From Candidatus Sulfobium mesophilum (lineage in GTDB: Bacteria > Nitrospirota > Thermodesulfovibrionia > Thermodesulfovibrionales > UBA6898): a stretch of DNA of 39,719 bases. The notes under the pieces were generated by a model that was not told the origin of the DNA, ran no database searches, and was given only the letters and a program-made list of their open reading frames with translations. The first letter of the stretch is position 1, and every line of letters begins with the position of its first letter. Below are positions 1 through 7,611 of the stretch, in pieces. The translations under genes and the position numbers were made by a program. Location of the stretch: positions 1-39,719 of the forward strand of contig OUUY01000062.1 in the NCBI GenBank assembly GCA_900302705.1, given 5' to 3'.

Positions 1-2
1 GG

Positions 3-473
3 ACGCTCAACAGGAAGAGGATTTCAAGCCATGATCTTGATCTGCCGGAATATGTCTTTGAAACCGAAGGCCTCTGGACAGTGATAGACAGGGGCACGAA
101 ATCGGAGATTGAGTCTGAGGGGTTTGACCTCGGCGGAACGCTCCACGCTGTGGAACATACTGCCATAGCGGCCATGCCCCTTTTTGCCTTATGTGACAGG
201 GGAGACATGGGGGGTCTCAGCCACACGTGCTTCCCGGATTTCGGTCTGCCCGCGATATTTCTCTACGACGGATATGAAGGCGGGGTCGGGCTTGCCAAAA
301 GGGCCCTTGAGATTGGGACAGAATGGTTGACTGCGACACTCGGTATCATCGAGGAATGTCCGTGCACAGGAGGCTGCCCCTCATGTGTGCAGGATGCGCA
401 GTGCGGCAACAGAAATGAGCCGCTCGACAAGGAAGGCGCCAAGTATTTGCTTAGGAGATGGCTCGCGGAATAA
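3..473 (+). CDS. DUF1998-type (MrfA/YprA-like) DEAD-box helicase, C-terminal fragment
   Basis: This frame is open from the first bases of the window to the TAA at 471-473, so only the last ~156 residues of a larger protein are seen; the GTG at 81 is internal. The fragment carries the signature of the DUF1998 domain that ends YprA/MrfA-type superfamily 2 helicases: a GGTLHAVEHTAIAAMP segment, then LYDGYEGGVGLAKRA, then a cysteine cluster (CPCTGGCPSCVQDAQCG). In MrfA four cysteines of this region bind zinc. MrfA family members act in DNA repair, for example mitomycin C lesion repair in Bacillus, but many DUF1998 helicases have no known role. The ATPase motor would lie upstream of the window. 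The reading is intact to the stop, with no sign of decay. Family is confident; exact function is not. Confidence 0.85.
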   Translation, partial: TLNRKRISSHDLDLPEYVFETEGLWTVIDRGTKSEIESEGFDLGGTLHAVEHTAIAAMPLFALCDRGDMGGLSHTCFPDFGLPAIFLYDGYEGGVGLAKRALEIGTEWLTATLGIIEECPCTGGCPSCVQDAQCGNRNEPLDKEGAKYLLRRWLAE

Positions 474-538
474 TCTTTCGCAGATTACGTTTGAACTGTT
501 GAACTTTGTTAGAGTTCGCTTAAGTGTCTTTTTCGTGT

Positions 539-615
539 CTGTCATTCCCGAAGTCAGTAATCGGGAATCCAGTCTGTCGAGCCATGGCTCCCAGGGTCAA
601 GCCCGAGGATGACAG
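539..615. repeat. Palindromic MITE/REP-like intergenic repeat
   Basis: A 77-bp element in the gap between the helicase fragment and the convergent deaminase gene. Its ends are near-inverted copies (CTGTCATTCC at 539-548 and GGATGACAG at 607-615). Inside it is a second perfect inverted repeat, ATTCCCG (544-550) and CGGGAAT (562-568). The GTCATTCCCG...CGGGAATCC pattern is a common dispersed intergenic repeat in several bacterial phyla. No other copy was noticed in this window. Confidence 0.6.
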
Positions 616-668
616 ATTTTGAGTCTAAGAACAGACTCTAGCTAGTGCCTCACAAACGCAAGATGCTT

Positions 669-1166
669 TCAGATACGCTTGCTGAGCCACTTGCTGGGCT
701 TCACAACGTGATACGAACCGTCGCCGTCGGAATAGACGACCTTTGCTATCCCGGCGTTAAGGATCATCCTCTTGCACATCATGCAGGGCTCCGAATGGCA
801 CTCGCCCACCCCGCTGTCAGCTCCCGATATATAAATGGTAGCACCCTTGAGTTCACCCGCTGAGGCGCGAATAATCGCATTCGCTTCCGCGTGCACGCTG
901 TGGCAGAGTTCATACCGCTCCCCGTGCGGTATCTGTAATTCCTTTCTCGTACACTTGCCGACCTCCAGACAATCCTTCACTCCTGCGGCAGCCCCGTTAT
1001 AACCAGTGCTTACTATGATATTGTCCTGTGTAACAACAGCTCCATATCTGCGCCTGAGGCATGTGGCGCGCGCAGATACCGCCCTGGCAATATTGATAAA
1101 ATACTCGTCCCATCCTGGCCTTGACTGTTTTTCAGTCTTTTTCGGCTTCTGTTCAGGTTTGTTCAT
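669..1166 (-). CDS. dCMP/cytidine deaminase family protein (ComEB-like)
   Basis: A 165-residue protein of the zinc-dependent deaminase fold. It has the HAEANAI motif (residues 92-98, zinc-binding His and catalytic Glu) and PCMMC (127-131, the two zinc cysteines), the pair that defines dCMP and related deaminases. The insert between strands contains further cysteines and histidines, as in dCMP deaminases of the ComEB type. The likely reaction is dCMP to dUMP, feeding dTMP synthesis, but the substrate is not provable from sequence because the family also holds other nucleotide deaminases. The first ~18 residues are Lys/Glu/Pro-rich and probably disordered. The ATG has no Shine-Dalgarno sequence, but a TATAAT lies 8 nt before it. 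It is convergent with the helicase fragment and 54 bp downstream of the neighbouring glycosyltransferase. Confidence 0.85.
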   Translation of the reverse strand: MNKPEQKPKKTEKQSRPGWDEYFINIARAVSARATCLRRRYGAVVTQDNIIVSTGYNGAAAGVKDCLEVGKCTRKELQIPHGERYELCHSVHAEANAIIRASAGELKGATIYISGADSGVGECHSEPCMMCKRMILNAGIAKVVYSDGDGSYHVVKPSKWLSKRI

Positions 1167-1174
1167 GAGGTCTT

Positions 1175-1204
1175 ATTATAACCAAAATACAGGCGGTCTG
1201 TCCT
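1175..1204 (-). promoter_or_regulatory. Sigma70-like promoter of the deaminase gene, nearly leaderless
   Basis: On the minus strand AGGACA (1199-1204, four of six to the consensus) and TATAAT (1175-1180, perfect) are separated by 18 bp. The expected start site falls at about 1167-1169, within about 3 nt of the ATG at 1166, leaving no room for a ribosome-binding site. Confidence 0.5.
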
Positions 1205-1220
1205 TAAAGCCGGCATGCCA

Positions 1221-2141
1221 TCAGTTTTGCTTTTTGCCCTTTTCCCACCACCCGTTATGCATGCTCATTCTCTTTACCACAGACAGGGGAAGATTTTGAT
1301 AAAATCTGCCCAGGTTGTAGCCCGCAAACTTCAATGTCGTCCTGAGCGCCAGTTCAGGAAGCAGGAAATATCTTCCTTTGCGCATAAGATACGACGCGGC
1401 AGATCTGATATAAGCCATCCCCTCGCCTTCAGCCCTGCCGAATTCTTCAAGGATCCACCCTTCAGCCTTGTGGAAAACGCCGATGTCAAAATACCGCTTG
1501 AATTCCTGCATAGCGGTGTAATTGTGAGAGTGGTAAACCCTGGCATCGGACGAATAGGCTATCCTGTAGCCTGCGAGCAATAATTTAGCCCCCGCATAAG
1601 TATCTTCCGACAGGATCAGTCTGCTCTTGAAACCGCCTCCTTCGAGAAGTGCTTTTTTCCTGTATGCTGAAAAGGCATTCGATAAGAAAGGCGTTTTGAT
1701 TTTGAATTTCTCCTTGTCTTTAATGCTCCGAAGGAAGGATGTCTCCGGGTAGTTAAATAGCCTCAGGTGCGCGGCAAAGGGTGAAGCATCGGGATAAGGC
1801 AGCTGTCTTCCATATGCCGCCCCAACTGTCTCGTCCCCGAAAGGCCGCACCAAGTTTTCGATTGACCGTTCATCGAATGGCAGCACATCCTGAGTGAGAA
1901 ATATGACTATATCACCATTCGCTTCTTTTGCCGCGAGGGTGCGGGTGCCCCCGTGATCGAACTCCTCCCTTTTTACCTTAATGAGCCTGGCACCGAAAGA
2001 TTCGGCAACGCCTGGCGCATCAGCCGAAGATGACGAGTCCACAATAATAAGCTCGGACATGATAGTCTGCGTCTTTAATTTCGCCAGGAGATCATGCACC
2101 TCTTTCCCGGCGTTCTTTATGGGGATAATAATGCTTGTCAT
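1221..2141 (-). CDS. Family 2 glycosyltransferase, rhamnosyltransferase-like
   Basis: A 306-residue GT-A glycosyltransferase. It opens with the family 2 start TSIIIPIKNAG, has VDSSSSADAP at the nucleotide-binding region and EFDHGGTR near residue 80, a motif typical of rhamnosyltransferase-like members, followed by FLTQDVLPF, which sits where the acidic metal/nucleotide motif of the family is expected. The C-terminal third (Arg/Tyr-rich, ending WWEKGKKQN) is likely membrane-associated. It probably adds a deoxysugar to a lipid-linked glycan on the cytoplasmic face. It is divergent from the T2SS operon with a 135-bp spacer and belongs functionally with the glycan genes further right. Sugar specificity is inferred from motif similarity only. 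Confidence 0.82.
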   Translation of the reverse strand: MTSIIIPIKNAGKEVHDLLAKLKTQTIMSELIIVDSSSSADAPGVAESFGARLIKVKREEFDHGGTRTLAAKEANGDIVIFLTQDVLPFDERSIENLVRPFGDETVGAAYGRQLPYPDASPFAAHLRLFNYPETSFLRSIKDKEKFKIKTPFLSNAFSAYRKKALLEGGGFKSRLILSEDTYAGAKLLLAGYRIAYSSDARVYHSHNYTAMQEFKRYFDIGVFHKAEGWILEEFGRAEGEGMAYIRSAASYLMRKGRYFLLPELALRTTLKFAGYNLGRFYQNLPLSVVKRMSMHNGWWEKGKKQN

Positions 2142-2177
2142 ATTATTGATAGCGCTCTATGTGTCTCCTGGAGCTAT

Positions 2178-2206
2178 ATTATACTGCAATGTCTTTCTTT
2201 ACTGAA
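2178..2206 (-). promoter_or_regulatory. Probable promoter of the GT2 gene
   Basis: On the minus strand a perfect TATAAT (2178-2183) is preceded, at 17-bp spacing, by TTCAGT (2201-2206, a weak -35). The expected transcript starts about 30 nt before the ATG at 2141. An AGGAGA lies at 2164-2169, rather far (about 22 nt) from the start codon. Confidence 0.4.
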
Positions 2207-2239
2207 AAGGCCGCGATCAGCGCAGTATTAGGTCCGTCC

Positions 2240-2270
2240 TTGGTAAAAGAATCAACCCGTATGATATACT
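2240..2270 (+). promoter_or_regulatory. Extended -10 promoter of the gsp operon, leaderless candidate
   Basis: TGATATACT at 2262-2270 is an extended -10 (TGN plus TATACT, five of six). TTGGTA at 2240-2245 is a possible -35 with a long 19-bp spacer. The expected start site is at about 2277, which is the A of the gspE ATG. No Shine-Dalgarno sequence precedes that ATG. Confidence 0.45.
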
Positions 2271-2276
2271 TTTTGT

Positions 2277-3815
2277 ATGTCCAATTCAGATTCCACCGCT
2301 GTAAATGGGCCTTTTATCACAGGCGAAGATCTGCCAAAGGTACCCTTTGTATTAAATGGCATTTCTTCACGATTTATCCGTGAGAACCTGATTGTCCCGC
2401 TTGAGCTAAAGCAAAACAAACTGAAGGTAGCGATGGCAAACCCCGATGATGCACAAACCGTAGACGCCCTGAGGGTGGCGACATCGGCAGAGGTGCTGGT
2501 TTACGCCGCAGACCCTAAGGCCCTGGGCGATTATATAGCAAAGTTTTACGGCCAGGAGCCGCAGAACATTAACAAAATAGTGGAGGACATGGGGGAAAAG
2601 GGGTTCGAATTCGTCAAGGATGAAGAGGAAGACGTCGGCCATTTGAAGGACCTCGCCTCGGAAGCTCCGATCATCAGACTGGTCAATCTTATCCTGACGA
2701 GGGCGATCGAGAGTAGGGCCAGCGATATACATGTAGAACCCTTCGAAGATGAATTGAAGGTCAGGTACCGCATAGACGGCGTCCTGCACGAAACCGAATC
2801 CACGCCCAAGAAACTGCAGGCCGCGATCGTTTCACGTATAAAGATCATGGCAAAACTCAATATTGCAGAGAGAAGACTGCCACAAGACGGCAGGATAAAA
2901 CTCAAGGTGGGTCCCAAAGAAGTCGACCTCAGGGTCTCGACAATACCCGTGATGCATGGAGAGAGCATCGTCATGAGGATCCTCCACAAAGAGGGCATCG
3001 TGGTAGACCTCAACCTTCTCGGTTTCCCCCCGGAGACGCTTGCGGGGTTCAACCAGGTAATTACAAAGCCTAACGGCATAGTACTTGTCACCGGTCCTAC
3101 GGGAAGCGGCAAAACAACTACCCTTTACGGCGCTTTAGACAAGATAAACTCTCCTGACAGGAAGATAATCACTGTAGAGGATCCCGTCGAATACCAGCTC
3201 AAGGGCGTAAACCAGATCCAGGTCAAGCCGCAGATCGGCCTTCTTTTCGCAAGTACTCTTCGTCATATCGTCAGGCAGGACCCTGACATCATTATGATCG
3301 GAGAGATCAGAGACCTCGAAACCGGAGAGATAGCCATCCAGTCGGCTTTGACGGGCCATCTCGTTTTCTCTACGCTTCATACAAATGACGCGCCGAGCGC
3401 CATCACTAGACTGATCGATATGGGTGTGGAGAGTTTTCTCCTCTCCTCTACAATAAGGGGCATCCTCGCGCAGAGGCTTGTGAGGGTCATCTGTCCGTCT
3501 TGCAAGACAGTGGACACATCCGCTGACAGGGAAGCTCTGGAGAAACTCGGCGTCAGCAGCGACGTTACCATCTATATGGGAAAAGGCTGCGAGCACTGTG
3601 CCTATACCGGCTATTACGGCAGACTGGGGATATTCGAGCTTCTGCTTGTCGATGACGAAATCCGCAGTCTGATTTTAAAAAGCGCAGACGCCAACCAACT
3701 GAGAGACGCAGCAAAACGCCATGGCATGAGAACGCTTCTGGAAGACGGCACTAAGAAGATACGGGAAGGGATCACGACTTTAAGTGAGGTTCTCCGGGTA
3801 ACCCAGGAGGTATAG
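2277..3815 (+). CDS. gspE: Type II secretion ATPase GspE
   Basis: A 512-residue secretion ATPase that powers pseudopilus assembly from the cytoplasmic face of the inner membrane. The N-terminal domain (about 1-120) is a GspE/MshE-type N domain. Then come the conserved ASDIHVEP segment (148-155), the RLPQDGR motif (200-206), Walker A GPTGSGKT (273-280), the Asp box around EDPVEY (301-306), Walker B/RQDPDIIMIGEIRD (333-346), the HTNDA His box (368-372) and a four-cysteine zinc site (C406, C409, C438, C441) typical of GspE. Length and motif order are normal. The ATG at 2277 is the only reasonable start and lacks a Shine-Dalgarno sequence. It overlaps gspF by one base. PilB of type IV pili is the closest alternative, but the neighbours gspH-M and gspC settle it as T2SS. 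Confidence 0.95.
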   Translation: MSNSDSTAVNGPFITGEDLPKVPFVLNGISSRFIRENLIVPLELKQNKLKVAMANPDDAQTVDALRVATSAEVLVYAADPKALGDYIAKFYGQEPQNINKIVEDMGEKGFEFVKDEEEDVGHLKDLASEAPIIRLVNLILTRAIESRASDIHVEPFEDELKVRYRIDGVLHETESTPKKLQAAIVSRIKIMAKLNIAERRLPQDGRIKLKVGPKEVDLRVSTIPVMHGESIVMRILHKEGIVVDLNLLGFPPETLAGFNQVITKPNGIVLVTGPTGSGKTTTLYGALDKINSPDRKIITVEDPVEYQLKGVNQIQVKPQIGLLFASTLRHIVRQDPDIIMIGEIRDLETGEIAIQSALTGHLVFSTLHTNDAPSAITRLIDMGVESFLLSSTIRGILAQRLVRVICPSCKTVDTSADREALEKLGVSSDVTIYMGKGCEHCAYTGYYGRLGIFELLLVDDEIRSLILKSADANQLRDAAKRHGMRTLLEDGTKKIREGITTLSEVLRVTQEV

Positions 3816-5008
3816 TGGGAATCTTTTCTTACAAGGCCACCACTACAGACGGCGCTATCGTGGAAGGCGTAATAGAGGCGGCAGATGAAAGGGATGTCGC
3901 AGAACGTCTGAAGAACACGGGTGTTATCCCCCTTTCTATAGCCAGCCCAAAAGAAGGACTAGGGAAACGATTTGCCCGTAAATCCTCACGGGGAGACATC
4001 CTCACTTTTACTACCGAGCTTTCCTCACTTTTGGGCGCAGGGTTGCCGCTCGACCGGAGTCTTAATATCCTCTCCGACATCTCTGAGAGCGGTGAGATGA
4101 AGAATATAATCAAGGCCGTGCTGAAGTCCATCAGGGAAGGCAGTTCCTTCTCAGATGCGCTCCAGAAACATCCGCGGGTCTTCCCGAAGCTTTATGTAAA
4201 TATGATCAGGGCCGGTGAGGCCGGCGGCGTGCTTGACGTCGTGCTCGATAAGTTGAACGAATTCCTGGAGTCCTCGAGGGAGCTGAAAGACCATGTATTT
4301 TCTGCGATGATATATCCGGTAATTCTTCTCTTTACAGGAGGGGCTTCGATTGCCGTGCTCCTGACATGGGTCCTCCCGAAATTCTCGGTGATTTTTGCTG
4401 AAATGCACACACAGTTACCGGCTTCGACTCGCCTGATCATCGGATTCAGTGAAGCGATAGCTTCTTACTGGTGGATACTGTTGGCCGGCAGCATCGTGGG
4501 ATGGATCATTTTCAGAAATTATGTAAAAACCGAGGCGGGGCGTTTCCAGTGGGACTCCTTCAAACTCAAGCTGCTTGGTGAGGTGATCACAAAGATAGAG
4601 ACCGCAAGGTTCGCCCGGACACTCGGCACTCTCCTTAGAAGCGGCGTGCCGTTACTGCAGGCTCTCCACAACTCAAAGGACATTATAAACAACCGGGTTA
4701 TAGCCTCTGCCATCGACGTAGTGTCGAAGGGCGCAAAGGAGGGCAAGGGCATCGCTGCCCCCCTTAACGCCGCAAATGTTTTTCCGGCCCTCGCCCTCTC
4801 GATGATAAAGGTTGGAGAGGAGACCGGTCAGCTCGACACTATGCTCCTGAAAGTGGCTATTACCTATGAAAAAAGCCTTCGCGTCGCGATAAAGCGGTTC
4901 GTGAGTCTCATGGAGCCAGCCATGATCCTCGGTATGGGATTGATCATAGGCTTTATTGTGCTGTCGATGCTAATGGCAATCTTCAGCATCACTAATCTGC
5001 CAGTTTAA
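3815..5008 (+). CDS. gspF: Type II secretion inner-membrane platform protein GspF
   Basis: A 397-residue polytopic platform protein that binds GspE and GspL. It starts with the conserved N-terminal FSYKATTTDGAIVEGVIEA, then has two T2SSF repeats: residues about 65-190 (with the SSLLGAGLPLDRSL motif) and about 265-390 (LGTLLRSGVPLLQAL). Three hydrophobic segments are visible at about 160-188, 215-233 and 370-391, matching the family topology. The start is a GTG sharing its G with the gspE TAG stop; a clear AGGAGG at 3805-3810 sits four bases before it, inside the gspE end, so the two are translationally linked. Length and sequence are normal for the family. Confidence 0.95.
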   Translation: MGIFSYKATTTDGAIVEGVIEAADERDVAERLKNTGVIPLSIASPKEGLGKRFARKSSRGDILTFTTELSSLLGAGLPLDRSLNILSDISESGEMKNIIKAVLKSIREGSSFSDALQKHPRVFPKLYVNMIRAGEAGGVLDVVLDKLNEFLESSRELKDHVFSAMIYPVILLFTGGASIAVLLTWVLPKFSVIFAEMHTQLPASTRLIIGFSEAIASYWWILLAGSIVGWIIFRNYVKTEAGRFQWDSFKLKLLGEVITKIETARFARTLGTLLRSGVPLLQALHNSKDIINNRVIASAIDVVSKGAKEGKGIAAPLNAANVFPALALSMIKVGEETGQLDTMLLKVAITYEKSLRVAIKRFVSLMEPAMILGMGLIIGFIVLSMLMAIFSITNLPV

Positions 5009-5022
5009 GCGTCCTCTTGCAT

Positions 5023-5457
5023 ATGAACAATGATAAAGGATTCACACTTCTGGAACTGATCATCGTGATGTTTCTCGTGGGGCTGATGCTCTCTCTTGCC
5101 GCTGTCCTTTTTTCGAACACTCTCCCTTCAAGCAAGTTCAGTGCAACTACGCGAGAGGTAGCGGCGACCATCCGGCACGCCAGGACACTCGCGCAGTTGA
5201 GGGGCGAAAACCAGACGGTCACCATAGACATGGAAACCCGCAAATACGGTATCGATAACGCCGCCGCCAAGGATATACCGTCCGGCATATCCATCAAGAT
5301 AATCGACCCGCAGCTGGGGGATGTGCAGACCGGTAAATATCAGTTTGAATTTCCGCCCATGGGGGGGATCGAGGGCGGTACGATAGTCCTTTGGAACTCA
5401 AAAAAGACGGCGAGGATTGAGATAGATCCGATCGTGGGATCTGCGGTGGTGAAGTAA
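5023..5457 (+). CDS. gspH: Minor pseudopilin GspH-like
   Basis: A 144-residue prepilin-like protein. After a short five-residue basic leader it has the G|FTLLELI cleavage site with Glu at +5, followed by a ~20-residue hydrophobic helix and a soluble domain. The segment REVAATIRHARTLAQLRGE and the lack of the GspG calcium-loop and PWG motifs point to GspH/FimT rather than the major pseudopilin GspG. It would be processed by a prepilin peptidase that is not in this window and join the pseudopilus tip. I chose ATG 5023; a TTG at 5017 in frame is the alternative, and neither has a good ribosome-binding site. It follows gspF by 14 bp and overlaps gspI by one base (TAATG). Confidence 0.82.
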   Translation: MNNDKGFTLLELIIVMFLVGLMLSLAAVLFSNTLPSSKFSATTREVAATIRHARTLAQLRGENQTVTIDMETRKYGIDNAAAKDIPSGISIKIIDPQLGDVQTGKYQFEFPPMGGIEGGTIVLWNSKKTARIEIDPIVGSAVVK

Positions 5458-5861
5458 TGCTGGAACAGGAAAGGGCTCCTAACACCAAAGCAGGGTTTAC
5501 GCTCCTCGAAGTCCTTGTTGCCATGGCTCTGCTCAGCATCGCCCTTGTGTCAATTATTCAGCTTTTTTCGATAAACCTTAGGGGTATAGCCACATCAGAG
5601 GATTTAGCGAAAGCGGTAATGAGGGCGGAGGCTACAATGCGCGACGTCCTCGATGACGAAGATATCGCAGAGAAGTCATCATCGGAAACAACGCCTGACG
5701 GATACAGGGTAGACGTTGCCATAACAAAAGCTAAAGAGGAGAGGACCGAGAATCTCCCTCTGGAGCTGCTGCAAATAAGTCTCACCGTGCACTGGAAAGA
5801 TGGGGTCAAAGAACGGACCCTTACGTTAAAGACGATGAAAGCGGTAACCAAGAAGATATGA
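5457..5861 (+). CDS. gspI: Minor pseudopilin GspI
   Basis: A 134-residue prepilin-like protein with a 13-residue leader ending KAG|FTLLEVLVAMALLS, then a hydrophobic helix and a small C-terminal domain with TVHWKDGVKERTLTLKT, the GspI hallmark of an aromatic strand followed by a short basic end. GspI forms the core of the GspI-J-K tip complex of the pseudopilus. Its ATG shares its A with the TAA stop of gspH, and its end overlaps gspJ by four bases (ATGA), so all three genes are translationally coupled. Length is normal. Confidence 0.9.
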   Translation: MLEQERAPNTKAGFTLLEVLVAMALLSIALVSIIQLFSINLRGIATSEDLAKAVMRAEATMRDVLDDEDIAEKSSSETTPDGYRVDVAITKAKEERTENLPLELLQISLTVHWKDGVKERTLTLKTMKAVTKKI

Positions 5862-6562
5862 TAAATAATACCCAGTGTTTCGCATTCTGCTACAGGTCCT
5901 CTTCGTTAAGGCGGGACAGCTGCGGCTTCACCCTCCTTGAACTAATGATATCCATAGCGATGCTCGGGATTATCGTGGTCATTGTAGCGGGGGCCTTGAA
6001 GCTGGGCGTTCAGTCCGTCGAAAAAGGCGAAAGGAGAATAGAAGCCCTTGAGCGCATCAGGACGTCGCTTAATACGGTCGAGGCGCAGATCCAGTCCCTG
6101 ACGGGTCTTACCTATGATGATAACGGCGAGAAGAAAAGCTACTTCAAGGCGGATCGGGACTCTCTGCAATTTTCGACCAACTATTCGATCTGGGGAGGAC
6201 AGAAGGGAAATACTGTCGTATCCTACACTGTAGGGACCGACAACAACGGGAAACAGTCGATGAAGGCATCTGAAACCATTGTTGGAATGAGCAATGCGAG
6301 AGAGACATGGCTGATGGGTTCCTTCGACAAGATATATTTCGAATATTTTTCCAAGGGCCCCACTGACGAGAAAGGCTCCTGGACGGATAATTGGACGGAC
6401 GATGTCAATATCCCCGAAAAGATAAAACTCCATCTGGTATCAGGACAAAATGATTTTGCCCTCATCATCCCGATTAGGATCGCCGCATCTCTCAACAAGA
6501 ATGCAGCCAGCGCCTTAGGCGCAGGCACCCCGGTCCCGGCTCTCCTCAACCCTAAAAAATGA
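5858..6562 (+). CDS. gspJ: Minor pseudopilin GspJ
   Basis: A 234-residue prepilin-like protein with the cleavage site G|FTLLELMISIAML, Glu at +5, a hydrophobic helix and a large beta-rich domain containing RTSLNTVEAQIQSLTGL. This layout and its place between gspI and gspK identify GspJ, part of the tip complex. The leader is long (about 25 residues, with three cysteines) for a pseudopilin; no better start is evident because the ATG is coupled to the gspI stop in an ATGA overlap. The C-terminus is Ala/Pro-rich and likely flexible. Confidence 0.87.
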   Translation: MINNTQCFAFCYRSSSLRRDSCGFTLLELMISIAMLGIIVVIVAGALKLGVQSVEKGERRIEALERIRTSLNTVEAQIQSLTGLTYDDNGEKKSYFKADRDSLQFSTNYSIWGGQKGNTVVSYTVGTDNNGKQSMKASETIVGMSNARETWLMGSFDKIYFEYFSKGPTDEKGSWTDNWTDDVNIPEKIKLHLVSGQNDFALIIPIRIAASLNKNAASALGAGTPVPALLNPKK

Positions 6563-7611
6563 TGTTTAGCGAGAGATCATTAGAAAGAAGTGCCGCATGG
6601 CGTGCTACTGCGGGAGGCGATAAGGGAATCGCCCTTATCATGGTTTTATGGGTATTGACGGTGCTGATGGTCATCGCCCTCTCTTTTTCTTATATGGGAA
6701 GAACGGAGAGCCAGACTTCCCTTGCATTCAGGCAGGGGGTTGAAAAGAAATTTCTTGCCGAGGCGGGTATAGAGAAGGGCGTCGCAGAGATCCTCTACGC
6801 AAAAATGAACCCTAATCGCCAGGTCGTTCTCGAGGGAGGCGAAATCTGGAAAATGGACGGCACCCCGTACACCGTCAAAACGGACGACGGCTATTACACT
6901 GTCAGCATCGTCGACGAATCCGGGAAGATAAACATAAACACGCTCACCGACGCATCTGCTATAATATTGAAGAACCTCTTGACGAATTCAGGCGTTGAGG
7001 CAGCAGAAGCGGACATTATCGTAGACTCCATTTTAGACTGGAAGGACGCCGATGACCTCACCAGGCTTAACGGCGCCGAAAGTGACTATTACATGTCCCT
7101 TCCGAATCCATACAAGGCAAAGAACGCCAGTTTCGATACACTGGAAGAGCTTTTGCTGGTAAGAGGAATGACATCTGAAATACTGTACGGCTCCGACAAG
7201 AAGAAGGGTATAATAGATTTTTTGTCTGTCAATTCTATGGGCGGCGGGATCAACGTAAACGCCGCACCTAAGGAGGTCTTGATGGCTGTCCCCGGCATAA
7301 CAGCCGAGATCGCTGATACTATAGTCAGTTCCCGCGGGAATCCTTCGGATCCGGCAAGTGCGACAAATATCCAGGGGATGCTGGCGGCCGTTCAGCCCCC
7401 CTTTAACTCGCTCGTCACTTTCGGCGCTGTGGGTAACGCCTTCGCGATGGAATCCTCAGCTTATAAAGCCGATTCAAAGGGAGCCTATACAGTCAAGGCC
7501 ACGGTCATAATTGAGAGCGATAACAAGTTCAGATATACATACTATAAAAGTCCTGCAAAGAACCCAGTGAAGAACCAGAAAGAAAGCAATGGCGGAAGCG
7601 ATCACAATTAA
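6559..7611 (+). CDS. gspK: Pseudopilus tip protein GspK
   Basis: A 350-residue protein with a 23-residue leader ending GGDKG|IALIMVLWVLTVLMV. As is characteristic for GspK, the usual Glu at +5 is absent. The soluble part has the GspK alpha-domain sequence INTLTDASAI...ILDWKDADDLTRLNGAE, and GINVNAAPKEVL further on (helix-hairpin-helix-like). GspK caps the pseudopilus together with GspI and GspJ. It overlaps gspJ by four bases and gspL by 23 bases. Length is at the usual size for the family. Confidence 0.93.
   Translation: MMFSERSLERSAAWRATAGGDKGIALIMVLWVLTVLMVIALSFSYMGRTESQTSLAFRQGVEKKFLAEAGIEKGVAEILYAKMNPNRQVVLEGGEIWKMDGTPYTVKTDDGYYTVSIVDESGKININTLTDASAIILKNLLTNSGVEAAEADIIVDSILDWKDADDLTRLNGAESDYYMSLPNPYKAKNASFDTLEELLLVRGMTSEILYGSDKKKGIIDFLSVNSMGGGINVNAAPKEVLMAVPGITAEIADTIVSSRGNPSDPASATNIQGMLAAVQPPFNSLVTFGAVGNAFAMESSAYKADSKGAYTVKATVIIESDNKFRYTYYKSPAKNPVKNQKESNGGSDHN

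Noticed and set aside
2546-3112. A 188-residue open frame antisense to gspE
   Set aside because: It lies fully inside a gene with intact Walker motifs and looks like a shadow of its codon bias.
5023-5457. Assignment of the first pseudopilin as the major pseudopilin GspG
   Set aside because: It lacks the GspG C-terminal calcium-loop and PWG-type motifs, and its REVAATIRHART segment fits the GspH/FimT family better.
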